This document shows, one piece after another, positions 22,860-34,487 of a stretch of 64,000 bases of DNA; the first letter of the stretch is position 1, and the number at the start of each line of letters is the position of its first letter. Source of the stretch: Sweltsa coloradensis (taxonomy: Eukaryota > Arthropoda > Insecta > Plecoptera > Chloroperlidae); the NCBI GenBank assembly GCA_024449915.1, contig JAMZAV010000774.1, positions 310,001-374,000 on the forward strand. The letters are read 5' to 3'. The notes under the pieces were generated by a model. It had not been told where the DNA came from. It worked only from the letters and a program-made list of their open reading frames with translations, and made no database searches. A program made the translations under genes and the position numbers.

Positions 22860-25139
22860 ACTCAGAAAGCTGAAACTTTTCAACATTACTCAAGTTTGAC
22901 TCGACTTTGGAGACGTGCAATTTAAAACGGATTACGGATTTTTTTAAAGGAGGAAAGAATGAAAAGAAATTGTGAACTTGGGACGTTGTTTTCAGAGTAT
23001 TTAACTTTGAGAAGTAAATTAGCGTAATATTTACGAGTGGAGTTTTCTCTATGTATCAAACAGAAATGTTGAAGTAGCTTTGCACCAGGCTCCCACTCCA
23101 ACTTACATGGTTCTTTGTCGTTCACTTACGATGTCACAGACACTTTTCTATATGGAGTGCTTGAGAAGGAATGGTACTGTCTGTACTGGATACATAAATA
23201 GCTAAATTACCTATCTTTTATTTTTGAGGAATTCACATATAATATGTGATGAATTCCTATTCATGGAATGTATCTTTAAATGAGTAAAGTTTATCGTGAT
23301 TAAGTAACGCACACTAATCTATGATGCAACATCATTTAAATACCATTAGGAATAATAAAAACAACTATATAAAATCTGTTTCCCACGAAATTCCTCGTTC
23401 AAGGTACTAGGAGTAAAAGAAGAAACGTGTAAATCATAAGAAACGAAGGTAGGCAAGGTCTAACGTGTTGTTTTGAGGTATACGGCGCAATCATGCAATA
23501 TCTCCATTACCATCACTTTTATGAAATGCTGCAAAGAAACGTAGTAAAATATGGTAGAATAGCAAAACATGCTATAGACGTGATAATAACGGTAAAACAC
23601 CTCAAATATAACCATACTTTGAAATCGATTATCCCAAGAATTTAACCAGAGAGTTGTAGTCAAATCTGACCAAACCCAAAGACAATTTATTTAAAGCTCG
23701 TCGTTCCTGTTACAGAAATCTCACTTTTCTCACGTGGAAAAGTATAGTAAATTTGGATTTGTCAACAAGGGACTACATTAAAAAAATCGCTATTTATTGT
23801 AATTTAACGGTTATTTTATTTGCGTCTTCATATATTTTCTAATATTCTTTTATTTATCTTAGTTAAATACTCGAATACTTAATATTAAAAATTTATAATA
23901 CAAAATAATTATAGTGGGTTCAGAACCTCTTCTTTCTACTGGCTAATATAATTACAAATTGAGTTACATCAAGAACGAATATAAACCTAGCAATACTAAG
24001 AACCCATTTAAATCCACCTATATTGTTAACTCAGACGAGAGGTGATTGATGTGGGATACTCGATTTCGCGTTTGCCTCCCTGATTTTCACTATATCCTGA
24101 TTTTAATGAATTCACTAAAAGCGTGCGTTTCTCCGCGAATCCACGAAACGCATGGAATCAGGTGTGTCCGCCTCAAGCATGCTTGATAATAAATGCAGGA
24201 CTTGTGAGCTAACTCAATGTGGGAACGTTTTCACACACCTCGGCATTCTCGCATGCTAAGAAGATGGCTCGGAGCAAGTGAACTCTTTACATAATCATTA
24301 CTATCCCTGGGGATTTAGAATGAATTTTGTTTTCATTCATAGTGTCGAATCTCAGATTCAAGCCCAAATGTTAGAACCCAGAATCCTGTGGTCGTAGACT
24401 TCCGTATACTTGAGGTCTTGGTTTACTTTAGATTTGTTTTAAATGTGGTATATTCAACGAGGCTGAGGCTAATCAAGTGATTGGAGTTGGACTGTCTCTC
24501 AATTTTAATTAATGATCATGATGATAATGATCAAGGAATCCTTGTACAGTAACGTAACCTACTCGTATCAAAATAGATATTTTTATTGAACATAAAGGCA
24601 ACTAATGATCTAAAACGCTTTTTTCATTTTATTTTAAAGTATTTTCCTTGCCACTCGGCGAGACCATTGTAGGGCACAATTCCCTCTTTAGCCTTAAACG
24701 CTTTGGACTAAACACAAATTGTGCTGCAATCAGTATTCTGAGAAGTGTCATTAATTGTGTTTCGACGTTAGAGTATAAACGGTTTCTCTACAATGCATAA
24801 ATTTAACCCCAATTTGCCAATCACGTTCGTTTCAAATAGAAAGAGTGAATTTTTTAACTCTGCCCCAGAGTGCGACGAAGTTTTTTACCCGTAGAAATTT
24901 AATAACACGAAAACTCAAATCTTTTATATTATTAAACACCAGCGGCGATAGATTCAAAACCAGGTACGAAATTATAAAACAATTACAACTTTTCCGAATT
25001 TGAAAACGTTCACTGTTCCTTTCATTCACAACACAATCGTAATTTGTAATTTCCTTCTAGCAGGTTGAGATAATTCCTCCCTAACACGTGATGCGCGTCG
25101 CCTGAGGCTGAGTCTGTCTTGCGGTTGCACTCGGGTCTC
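22860..25139. other. No gene seen; one palindrome
   Basis: Unique AT-rich sequence. At 23228-23257 is a near-perfect palindrome (GGAATTCACATAT then ATATGTGATGAATTCC). Minus frames at 22922-23125 and 23460-23663 show no motif. Confidence 0.5.
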
Positions 25140-25727
25140 CGTGGCTCCACCGCCTTCTCTAGTGGATCATCCCACAGCCTTCCACCTGCAGACGAAGCAC
25201 GTGTGCACCGCCTTGCTCGCCTCCGTGGCTCCACCGCCTTCTCTAGTGGATCATCCCACAGCCTTCCACCTGCAGACGAAGCACGTGTGCACCGCCTTGC
25301 TCGCCTCCGTGGCTCCACCGCCTTCTCTAGTGGATCATCCCACAGCCCTCCACCTGCAGACGAAGCACGTGTGCACCGCCTTGCTCGCCTCCGTGGCTCC
25401 ACCGCCTTCTCTAGTGGATCATCCCACAGCCCTCCACCTGCCAGACGAAGCACGTGTGCACCGCCTTGCTCGCCTCCAGGGCTCCACCGCCTTCTCTAGT
25501 GGGTCATCCTACAGCCCTCCACCTGCCAGACGAAGCACGTGTGCACCGCCTTGCTCGCCTCCGTGCTCCACCGCCTTCTCTAGTGGATCATCTCACAGCC
25601 CTCCACCTGCCAGACGAAGCACGTGTGCACCGCCTTGCTCGCCTCCGTGGCTCCACCGCCTTCTCTAGTGGATCATCCCACAGCCCTCCACCTGCAGACG
25701 AAGCACGTGTGCACCGCCTTGATCGCG
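25140..25727. repeat. 84-bp minisatellite, seven units, each with CACGTG
   Basis: Units beginning GTGGCTCCACCGCCTTCTCT start at 25141, 25225, 25309, 25393, 25478, 25563 and 25647 (the fifth begins AGGGCTCC, the sixth GTGCTCC). Each contains GAAGCACGTGTGCACC, and so one CACGTG and one GTGCAC. Units 4-6 carry an extra C (CCTGCCAGACG instead of CCTGCAGACG) and unit 6 lacks a G, so the reading frame shifts between units. Open frames of up to 175 codons on both strands reflect an 84-bp period without stops. The frame-changing indels argue against a protein. Confidence 0.92.
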
Positions 25728-26029
25728 GGACAAAAACATTGCGGCGGCGGTGAAAAATTAAATCTTATAACTGGCAGATGCGATCGTGAATGGCAAAAAA
25801 TGGGTTAAATTTACACATGCGAGCGAATATTTTTTTGGGTCTTTTAAAGTTAAAAACCTAAGATGTGATTATGTATTGTACTGTCAGACATGTTTTTAAC
25901 CCAAATAGACAACCGCCAAGCTTTCGGGCTACTTTAATCTGATATATTCAATAGTGCCACAGTAAAGGTATAAAGTCTGATAACCTTTCAACTGTTGTAG
26001 ATTCTAGACTTTCCTATGCCGATAGAGGT
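25728..26029. other. No gene seen
   Basis: Short GCGGCGGCGG patch just after the array, then AT-rich unique sequence. Confidence 0.4.
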
Positions 26030-26100
26030 AGCTCATGAGTTACAGTTGTGTTACTAGAACTCGGGGGTCACTGGTTCGATTCCAACCACCGGTTCTTCTG
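26030..26100 (+). repeat. tRNA-derived SINE relic with A and B boxes
   Basis: An A-box-like GGTAGCTCATGAG (about 26028-26040) and a perfect B box GGTTCGATTCC (26073-26083) lie about 40 bp apart, inside a GGTCACTGGTTCGATTCCAA T-arm-like context. The acceptor ends do not pair. Confidence 0.6.
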
Positions 26101-26234
26101 AGGGCAATAGTTTTCTAATATGTTCTTCGTCCTCGAGGCTTGGAGCAGGACATTCCCTCCCGACTGTCCTGTTATAGCTATAGATATATTTTAGTCACCT
26201 AACAAAACCTAGTTGTCCGGGTCCACCTATAGAA

Positions 26235-26280
26235 AGTGGGAGACCCGGGTTCAAATCCCGGCTGGGCTGGATTTTGTAAT
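26235..26280 (+). repeat. tRNA-derived SINE relic (B box, strong T arm)
   Basis: ACCCGGGTTCAAATCCCGG contains the B box GGTTCAAATCC with an almost complete CCGGG/CCCGG T stem. It lies 170 bp downstream of the relic at 26030. No clear A box. Confidence 0.55.
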
Positions 26281-26788
26281 TCCTAGATTGCATTAAACTA
26301 TATAAACTCCACATACGGGAGTGTTTCCCGACTAACCAAATCGATAATGAAAAATGTTTAATTAATTAGTAAAGATAAGGTGTATTTGCTAAAATTTGAT
26401 TTGATACGTGCTAACTGCACAGTATGCCTGCAATAACTGTCTAGTGTTATCAGGCTAATGTTCAAATCAAAACCTCGTAGAATGTAACAATACATCATTG
26501 AATTACGCAAGGTAGTAATTACTCTATTAACCCATATTACAACTTAACCCGAAAACCAGCTATCAAAACACTCGATCAACAACTGCAAATGAAGCCAGCT
26601 AACCTGAATCTGTAGCTAAAAACTAGTTCATTAATCACCCATCATAGCAGAGTGAGGAATGCTGTACAGGCTGTGGTAATGGGAACACTTTGCGATATCC
26701 AACATCGTGTACCAAATACTCATCTTTGACATTAATTAAACGAGCTGAGACTCGGGCAATCAAGTAAGTTAATTAACTGGGACGTGAT
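26281..26788. other. No gene seen
   Basis: Unique AT-rich sequence without motif or repeat. Confidence 0.45.
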
Positions 26789-27000
26789 TAGGGAGCGAAG
26801 CGCAGTTTTCTGTCCGTCCGTCCACGTATACGTGTGTCACGTCTCATGATAAAACCGAACACGACGTCCGATTGATATCCGTGTTTTGTTGACATTGCAT
26901 ATTAACAAGTATGATACAGGATGATTCTGATGACTCGGGGGTAAGGGGGGGGGGTGGCTTACCCCACCGAAAGTTTGAAAATTCATGACAACACCAACAT
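26789..27000 (+). mobile_element. Family A element, 3' end eroded
   Basis: It starts TAGGGAGCGAAGCGCAGTTT, then TCTGTCCGTCCGTC, GTGTCACGTCTC, AAACCGAACACGACGTCCGA, TTGTTGACATTG, and GATACAGGATGATTCT, a G run and CTTACCCCACCGAAAGT. The 3' terminal repeat is not recognisable. No ORF. Confidence 0.75.
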
Positions 27001-28120
27001 CATTTACTGAATGCGAGATCAAGAGCGAACATTTTCAATGGTGGCTACATTCATTTATTTATTTTATTGTATTATTCTAAGTTAGACTCAATTTGGGATT
27101 TTATACGTTGTCAAGAACCTTTTACATATATTACAGATTATAACAGATAAACAACATCATACAATGTTCAAAAGCACATCACAGTCTTAAGTTAAATTAA
27201 TGTGAAATTTGTAAAATTTAATAGAAGAGCTTTAAATAAGGACCCGGAGGTGACACTAAAAATGATTCCATGTTTGTGTTTATCTTCAACGATCTTCCAT
27301 GAATAGCTTAGCTTCCTCTTTTTTAGGGTACTTTTGTTCAGCCAGTTCTTGTTGTTCATATTATATAGTTTGAGTTCTACTCGCTATTTTGTAAAGTTGG
27401 TATCGCACAAATTCAGACAAACGCAACAGGCTTAACGTGTGCGAATCCTCCGCGAAGGAAATAAATCTGTCGCGCAAACAAGATTAGTACCGGGCGGGTT
27501 ATGATCACGTTATGAAGCCGAGCCGGCTATAACCGCCACCCGCGCTATGTACACGACACTACACAAATGAGAATTAATATCAGGGCTTAGATTGATGTTC
27601 TCAGGCTATCTCCAGGCTCCATTACCAGCGTTTACAACAGTGTAATAGTCATTGTTTATGTCTGCTTACCGACATTTTCAACAGTAAAAAACATTTTTCC
27701 ATATGGTATTCAAAATGGCTGCCGAATGTAACGTCCTCATCGAAGTATTAATACCCATTGAAACAATAAATAACACCCAAAGTGTGCACCGAATAGCTAG
27801 TACGGTACATCACTTTTCTGTCCGATCCTGCAAAAGATCTTTGACAAATTACCATGATGCCAACGCATGCCTTATTATCTTTATATTGAATATATGCATT
27901 AAGAATCTGTCCACTTTGTTATACAGAACTGATTTTTAGTGGGGGACTTTAAACCTATAAATAAAGTGGCGAATATTGTTTAAAGCAAATTTAGTTAAAT
28001 AAAGTCTTAAAAGGTTCTGGAGTTGGCCCTAGAGGCTGCATTCACCGGCGCAACGCAAACTACAATGCCAGAGTCCAGTTATAAGTGCTAATAGTAACGA
28101 CACAATCACGGTTCTTCCAG
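27001..28120. other. No gene seen; short segment shared with 53.17 kb
   Basis: Unique sequence. At 27927-27953 the text AACTGATTTTTAGTGGGGGA then CTTTAAA nearly repeats at 53171-53197, marking an undefined shared repeat edge. Confidence 0.4.
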
Positions 28121-28272
28121 CTAACCTTGCCAAGTACCCCGGCGTCCGCACGAGCTAATCACAAGTATTTCCATCACCGACGTCGCGACGCCGACCACTT
28201 GTTCTTGTGGTTAGGAAGGCTACACAGGAAACGAGGCAATTTGGCACTGGCGTTGCCGGATTGTTACAGTCG
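28121..28272 (+). CDS. Candidate internal exon, product unknown
   Basis: A 152-bp segment lies between an acceptor-like CACGGTTCTTCCAG and a donor-like CG/GTAGGC. It is open in one frame for 50 codons plus two bases, reading LTLPSTPASARANHKYF and so on, ending RGNLALALPDCYS. The protein is basic in the middle (HHRRRDADH, LHRKRG) and matches no family I know. The frame is also open 12 codons upstream. Splice-like sites occur often by chance, so this is only a lead. Confidence 0.2.
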
Positions 28273-28504
28273 GTAGGCATAACTATCATCAACAGCCTAT
28301 CAAGACTCCACATTTTTTCGAAAACGGAATGCCCGGTCTACGGTATTATGTAGGCCTTAGTTTATTTGGGTATTTGGGTAGTTGGCAAGGAATGTATTTG
28401 ACTGTTAGTTATATGTTGTCAACTTAGCCGCGCCTTCGGAGAATAATGTGTGTATAGCAGGAGAACGAATCAAGAAAACACGAGAAACCAACAATCAGGA
28501 TTGT
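28273..28504. other. No gene seen
   Basis: Unique sequence between the candidate exon and a SINE relic. Confidence 0.4.
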
Positions 28505-28570
28505 CGATGGCTGGAATCGACTCGACGATCTCCCGACTTCTAATCTCGCTCAGCTACCTCTATTAGTAAC
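28505..28570 (-). repeat. tRNA-derived SINE relic with A and B boxes
   Basis: The minus strand reads AGAGGTAGCTGAGCGAG (A-box like), then GAGTCGATTCCAGCC (B-box like, first base changed), about 35 bp apart. A phrase reading CAATCCTGATTG follows it. Confidence 0.55.
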
Positions 28571-28854
28571 AACCACATCCTCTTAGGCACATCCTGCCTT
28601 GCGGTGTACATGGTATATTTTTCTCGTATTTCGGGTAATCTGAGCCTGTGATTATGGACGTACGTCTCACGCAGCAGTCAATGAGTCCTGTGGTTGCCCT
28701 GGTCAAGCCGCAAGGTATAGGAACCTAACCCCACCTGGCACACGCAGACAGCAGAGCAGACTAGACGTGTGCAAGGAGGGTGATCGAGAGGTTAGAGGGT
28801 TCAAGACTTGCGGGATTTGAATTATTGTTATACGACCCAGACAAAGTAAGATAT
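28571..28854. other. No gene seen
   Basis: Unique sequence. No motif. Confidence 0.4.
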
Positions 28855-29134
28855 TAGGGAACGAAGCGTCCTTAGATGCATCACTTTTCTGTCTGTAAAT
28901 GTGTCACGTCTCACGTTAGAAACCAAACTCCGATTTGTATGAGATTTCTAACATTGCCCTTCAACAAGGATGATACAGAATGTTTGTGATGGCCCTGGGG
29001 GTCAGGAGGTTTCACCAGGTTCCAATTTAAAAAAGGGGCATTTGTTGCACTCACTCCTTCAAGAGATTTCAATGCTGGATGTGATTTTGTGTGTTCTTCT
29101 TTTACCATCTGGTTAAATATAGCTTCGCTTCCTA
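28855..29134 (+). mobile_element. Family A element, near complete, both ends present
   Basis: It starts TAGGGAACGAAGCG and ends ATAGCTTCGCTTCCTA, which are inverted matches of each other. The interior holds CACTTTTCTGTCTG, GTGTCACGTCTCACG, AACCAAACTCCGATTTG, CCTTCAACAAGGATGATACA and GAATGTTTGTGATGGCCCTG. The CCACC core is diverged to TTTCACCAGGTTCCAAT. About 280 bp and no ORF: a non-autonomous TIR element. Confidence 0.8.
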
Positions 29135-32100
29135 TTTTGTGTTCTCCATGTGCCTGTTTCCATAAGAATTGCACATAAAATGCTACAGGTTACAATAATA
29201 ACAGGCAATATATGAAAGCTATTTTTCATTGCACCGTGTAGGTCTAATTACTTCTTTTCAACCCTCCATTTTAATACAATTTTAGAGATACATTTGTTAA
29301 ACGTAGACTCCTCTCGTTTTCAAACTTCTGCTCAATAAAATGAATTGCTCGAAGTAATTATAAATCGTTTTAAATTTACAGTGTGGTTTGTTTTGTTGAA
29401 ACTCGTCCAAAGCTCAGCCGGACAGCATGGGCCGGGACCGCGTGAAATGTGGGGCGAGTCTCACTTATCGTCCATCACTTTCTCGCACTCTGCTAACGAG
29501 ATTCCGGGGGAGGCAGAATCAAAGCGATTCCAATCAATGTCGGAGAGTTGTTTGTTCAGAGTTATAAAACCTAGGGATCTAGAAAGCAAGTCAATCACTT
29601 TATCCGTTGCCAAAACGCAATGAAATTAATAAAGTACTTTGGAAAGGGTTTCGTTAATGAAGCACAATATGGAGGTAATTAAACCCACGGACAGATGGTG
29701 TGTGCTGGGCTAGCACATGTTATAGACACCCCCTCATCTCGTCTCTTGTGGCAGCCTCCAGACGGAGCTGACGCGATCCTGACGAGAGCAAGATGTGACG
29801 GAGCAAGTGAAACTTGAACTATTAACTAAGAACTCGACTAAACCTTGAATCACTCACTCGAGTTATAGTCGCAACAATCAGCCAACGTTTATATTCATGA
29901 ACACATCAATAACCTGATGCGTCAATTGATCCACTTTCGCTAGAACAGCAATTACTAAGAAGTACAGGTGTTGTTTCTGATCGGACTATAAACGGATGAA
30001 ATATGTTACTCTAGAATAGAAAGCACTATATATTTTATTTCGTAGAAAATTTTCTTGACCATGGAAAGCTTTGGCTTTCTTCGTGTGACTATAGGTATAA
30101 AAATGTAAGGATTGTCATGGAATGATCAAGGGCTCGTAAAATTTAATCCCAACAATTCATATTTCGCGCGAGCGTAAGGCGTGATCTACATAACCTAGAT
30201 AGGGTACTCGCATATCAAATTATGAATAACTTCTATTATAATTTAACAAAATTGGTAAATTGAAACTGTCAGAACAGATAACTTTCTAATATTTTTTACT
30301 GCTCACAGTTTCTTTATTTTTGGTAACATTTTCAAAATTCCAATTATTATGGTAAAACAGTCCAGCCAGATATACATTGTTGAAAAATAACACATTTTTT
30401 TAATGTAAGTGCACAAGTCACACACAAATACGAAACCAAATGTTTCAAGAACTGTGTGATGTTCTGTTGATAAGTTCCTGTATTTCGTTCATGAAAATCG
30501 AGGCCAGAAAAAGTGATCGACACTTCGCAAAAAACTTAGGAATTTACGTTTATCTTAATTACTTCATTATTTTAGTTGAAAAATCAGATACAAGGTCATG
30601 TTTACATGCTGAATTATCGCTAACTGTAGCACACGCTTTGCAATTACCTGCGCGTGTTGTTTGTTATGTTTCCTCGGGCAACGACGTAGAGGAGTGAGTG
30701 TATAGAACTCCCGCGGGCGCGAGGAGGGATAGAACCCCCCCCCTCCCCTCCCCAACCCTCCCTCGGGGCGACCAGGACCACCTCATGCTAATATCTCTTC
30801 CAGGAAGACCACGGGGAAAGTTTCGTCCAAGTTTTAAGTGACAGTTGGAGTCAGGTTGACTGGATGTCCAAGTCAGGCGATGTCGAGCGGGAGTGGTGGA
30901 GATGGCTAATGAATCTAGACCGAGTGAATGTATAGAGTCTATGTATAAATATAGTGAGTAGAGACAATAATAAAAGTTATTTAAAAGCAGGATAATATTG
31001 ACAAACAAATCGACTCTCTCAATTCAACTACTCAACAGGGAACTCAAAATAAATGTTCACAACCTTTCGTTTATAGGTGTCTCTAAACACGAAATAAAAC
31101 AAAATTAGTTTCTTGTAACATAAAAAAAATCCTGAAAATAGATTTGGTTTAAAGGTGGGTTGCAAATCTTTTATGTGACGGTACTCAACAAAATTGCATC
31201 ATGTGGGATCCTAATCCATTCAGTTCGATCCCCACCCCGTCCTACCCTTTCCTAGTATGAACTAATTGCAACTTCCATAATTAGTAATTAATATACTGCT
31301 CCTATAAATTCCACCCAAGCCTATAAGTATACCTGAAATAGTTCTAAATAATAGGGTTCTAACTTAAGCGTGCACATTACCATAAAACAGAATCGCCATG
31401 GACATGGGATGAAATTAATTTCACTTAAACCGAATGGGTTCGGTGTAGGGAATCTACACACTAACGCGGTGCGAGTAGGCGAGTAGGCCCTACTCTGGGC
31501 TGTAACGGTGGGTATATTTCAAGCTGGACGAGCTGCAGTGGCGTGTAGGGCAGGGCTTAGCCCTGAGCCCTTGCACAGTGGTGGCAAGACAACGACACCA
31601 GTTAGTATTGCAATCGATTATTTTTGCAATTAAATTTAATTGGAGACTCATCATTGATAAAATAAAGATAAAATGATCGTATCGGAAATTAATTTGAGCC
31701 GAAATACAAATGATAACCTACAAACCTTGGCTTAAATAATACAGAAGGGAATCTAGGTTATCTTAATTCCCACCTTAGACAAATACTCGAGAAGGAGTTT
31801 ATTATTATCTTGGAAAACATAATATATAAGCGAAGTCATGAGCTATATATTTTAGGCACTTTAGTGGTTAAAGTTACTCTAGAATTTAAAAGAACCACCA
31901 TTGTTGTAGCAATGATTGCTTTCCGTGTTTATGACATAGTAAAGTGAAATAAAAGGCTTAACTTTTCAAACAAGACTGTGGATCGAAAGTCGAAACGTAA
32001 CAAATATTCATCTATTTATCGATACGTGATGATATTATTTTCTCAATAATGTTTCTACAACTTGTGCAAGACAGAGAGATAAGGTGGGCATTGCGTTGCC

Positions 32101-33009
32101 AGTGTGTACACAAAGTAAACATTGGCAACACTGCAGAACCTTGGTGATAAAAGATAATCAAGTGATGACACTGATATCTGGAATGAGGACATACATTCCA
32201 CGGATGTTTTACCTTTTCTTGAACATTTAACGAATGTTTTTAAAGGCTTATCCTGAAATTCTTTTGTCTAAACTCAAACTTTAAAAAAAAACTCTTTTCT
32301 AAATTTTGAGAGGGTTTTCAAGAGTTATTTACTAATTAAATGGGCAACTAATCAGTCAAGTACTTTTAGTGTGGGTTATCATAATTCCAAAAAAATCTTT
32401 CCTCAATTTGTTTTTTTTTTAGGAGGGGGTTACATTGTTGACATTATCAAATAAAATATCAAGTATGCCTACGAGGCTTTTAAGAAGAAACGTTTAGTTA
32501 AAAGATAAGGCCGATGTCATATCATAATATAGTCCCACTTTACATAAACGAAATGTAAATTTTCCGTACGACACAGCGTTTTATCTCCTCATACACAATC
32601 TTGTAATGAAATCTTGAAACCAACCAAGCCCATGTCAAGATAAACGCGACAGTGATTCAGTAAAACACGTGACGGAGTGTTCAACTGTCACAGTCCCAGG
32701 TACAGTGTGGTGTACTGTCCTCTATCCATCATGGGACGTCAATCACGAACATTTGTAGCGAATGTCGCTTCATTTAGTTGGTATACATATGCCAAGTAAA
32801 CGATAGTAAGAATTAAGTGACGGGAAACACAGCTGACCTGGGTTGTCAGAAGAAACGATATACACGTCACATGGTGAGGATGATGAAGAAAACAACATAA
32901 AAACTGTCTTAGCAACGACTATGAAGCATATACTGGTATAATACGTCCACATTGGGAATGAGTTGTGACCAAGAGGGTCTGTGAGATCTGTGCGGGTGGA
33001 GGTTTTATA
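29135..33009. other. No gene seen; sparse SINE debris
   Basis: About 3.9 kb of mostly AT-rich unique sequence. A C-rich patch with a 9-C run lies at 30737-30770. A B-box-like AGTTCGATCCCC lies near 31220-31231. A 92-codon plus frame (29345-29623) and a 114-codon minus frame (30664-31008) have no recognised motif. Confidence 0.45.
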
Positions 33010-33049
33010 GTCGGGTCGGGTCGGCTCGGCTCGGGTCGGGTCGGGTACC
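33010..33049. repeat. (GGGTC)n pentanucleotide repeat
   Basis: Seven or so GGGTC/GGCTC pentamers in tandem. It gives a Pro/Thr/Arg-rich minus frame (VPDPTRAEPTRPDYK) that is simple-sequence only. Confidence 0.9.
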
Positions 33050-33545
33050 ACACTACTTAGGGTTTTCAGGAATTTTACTTGTGAAGAATCTTACGTTATT
33101 ATTTTCCAACAATTTATTTGCTATTAACTGGTTTTTCCTTGCATGACATTATATATAAAGACTACAAAATTAGAATTGTCTGGACCGGCACCTCCACCAA
33201 ACAATATGTATAAATCCTGGACGTTCACCCACCCAAAATATAATTTTTCGTTAACCGCAAATCGAGTATACCCTATTTTGAATATCAGATTGGGCAACAA
33301 CTACTCGAACCAACCCAAAATTTCGAGTACCCGCACATCACTATTTTTCTGTTCTGATTATAATTATTATAATGTAGTTTTAATGAATTTGTACCCGACC
33401 CGGTGGTGCCCTCTCAAAAAAGGAATGGATGCTGGGTGTTTTTTAAGGTTATACCCTGCAAGGAGATGGTACAACACTGATAAATGTTGGAATATATCAA
33501 AGAGTGTTTATGCAAAACTAAGTAAAACCAGATGATGGTGTGTCT
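33050..33545. other. No gene seen; isolated CACCTCCACCAAA core
   Basis: A 130-codon plus frame (33143-33535) contains no recognised motif. Near 33188 the text GGCACCTCCACCAAAC is the family A core without other family A landmarks. Confidence 0.4.
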
Positions 33546-33568
33546 CCCCCCCCCCCCCCCCCCCCCAC
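33546..33568. repeat. Poly-C run of 23
   Basis: It is the longest homopolymer in the window. Its length is unlikely to be exact in any sequencing data. Confidence 0.85.
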
Positions 33569-34100
33569 AATAAAAAGTTCAAAGATGCCGGTCATGATGC
33601 GCGTGTTATTAAAAGCACTGCATTTTGTTCGCTAGTCTGGCAGATTACTAACTCCTGCGACTGCGCAGAGGAGGGAAGCAGAAGAAGAAAAAGAAGAAGT
33701 CGGCTCGCGTATTTTTTGCATGAACGCGAGTCGCGAGCGCGCCTAGCTCTAGATAAATAAAACAGAAGCTGAAGTAATGATTAAACCTGCACGTGCAAAT
33801 ACAAAAACGACCCACTCAATCCCACACTCGCATAATAAGCAAGAAACGTCTTGAAACAGATGACGCCATGTTGAACATTTGCTACGACTCTAGGTCGAGT
33901 TATTCTCTCAAAAATAAAGCAGCGAAAAACTAATCTTTCATTTTTACAAGTTGGACTAGCAATCACAGATATAATTTATTTAGTTCTGCTAATTTGTAAA
34001 TTAGTTTTTTAAGTCTGAATAGGATAGACGTTAAATTAAAAACAAAACTCATTATTACAAACATAAATATGAATATATTTTAATTGTTATAGATAGAAGA
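33569..34100. other. No gene seen
   Basis: Unique sequence with an AGAAGAAGAAAAAGAAGAAG tract near 33679-33700. Confidence 0.4.
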
Positions 34101-34487
34101 CACACACAAAACAAAAACTTGTAGAAATCAGCCAACCTTACACACTCAAAAGGAATGAGATCTAAAAAAAGGGCCAAGCCCATCTACCCTTCCACATAAA
34201 CGTACAGGGGTCCCATAACAGCATCCTCAAAAAGCTTTTCCAAAATAGAATTTGCGATTATTAATTTAACGTAAAAGTTTATAAAGTTCTTTTTTTGTAA
34301 TTAATTTAAACGTAAACATGCAAAATTCTATTTTGCCAAGCTTTTCGAGGATGCTGTTATGGGACACTGGGACTTTTTTGTGGAAGGGTATAGATGAGCT
34401 TGGCCCTTTTTTTTAGATCTCATTCCTTTTGAGTGTGGGAAAAAGGGTTTTTGGGTGTATTTCTACAAGTTTTTTTTTATGTGTGTG
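34101..34487. mobile_element. Foldback (long inverted repeat) element
   Basis: The left arm (34101-34255) and right arm (34319-34487) are reverse complements over most of their length. Landmarks pair in order: CACACAC with GTGTGTG, ACTTGTAGAAAT with ATTTCTACAAGT, CACTCAAAAGGAATGAGATC with GATCTCATTCCTTTTGAGTG, GGGCCAAGCYCATCTA with its complement, and CCCATAACAGCATCCTC with its complement. The loop is about 60 bp. Indels in the arms are mainly in homopolymers. No ORF. A transcript through it would form a ~155-bp stem. Confidence 0.9.

Noticed and set aside
33010..33049. Telomeric repeat
   Set aside because: GGGTC pentamers are few and interrupted; not TTAGG or TTAGGG.
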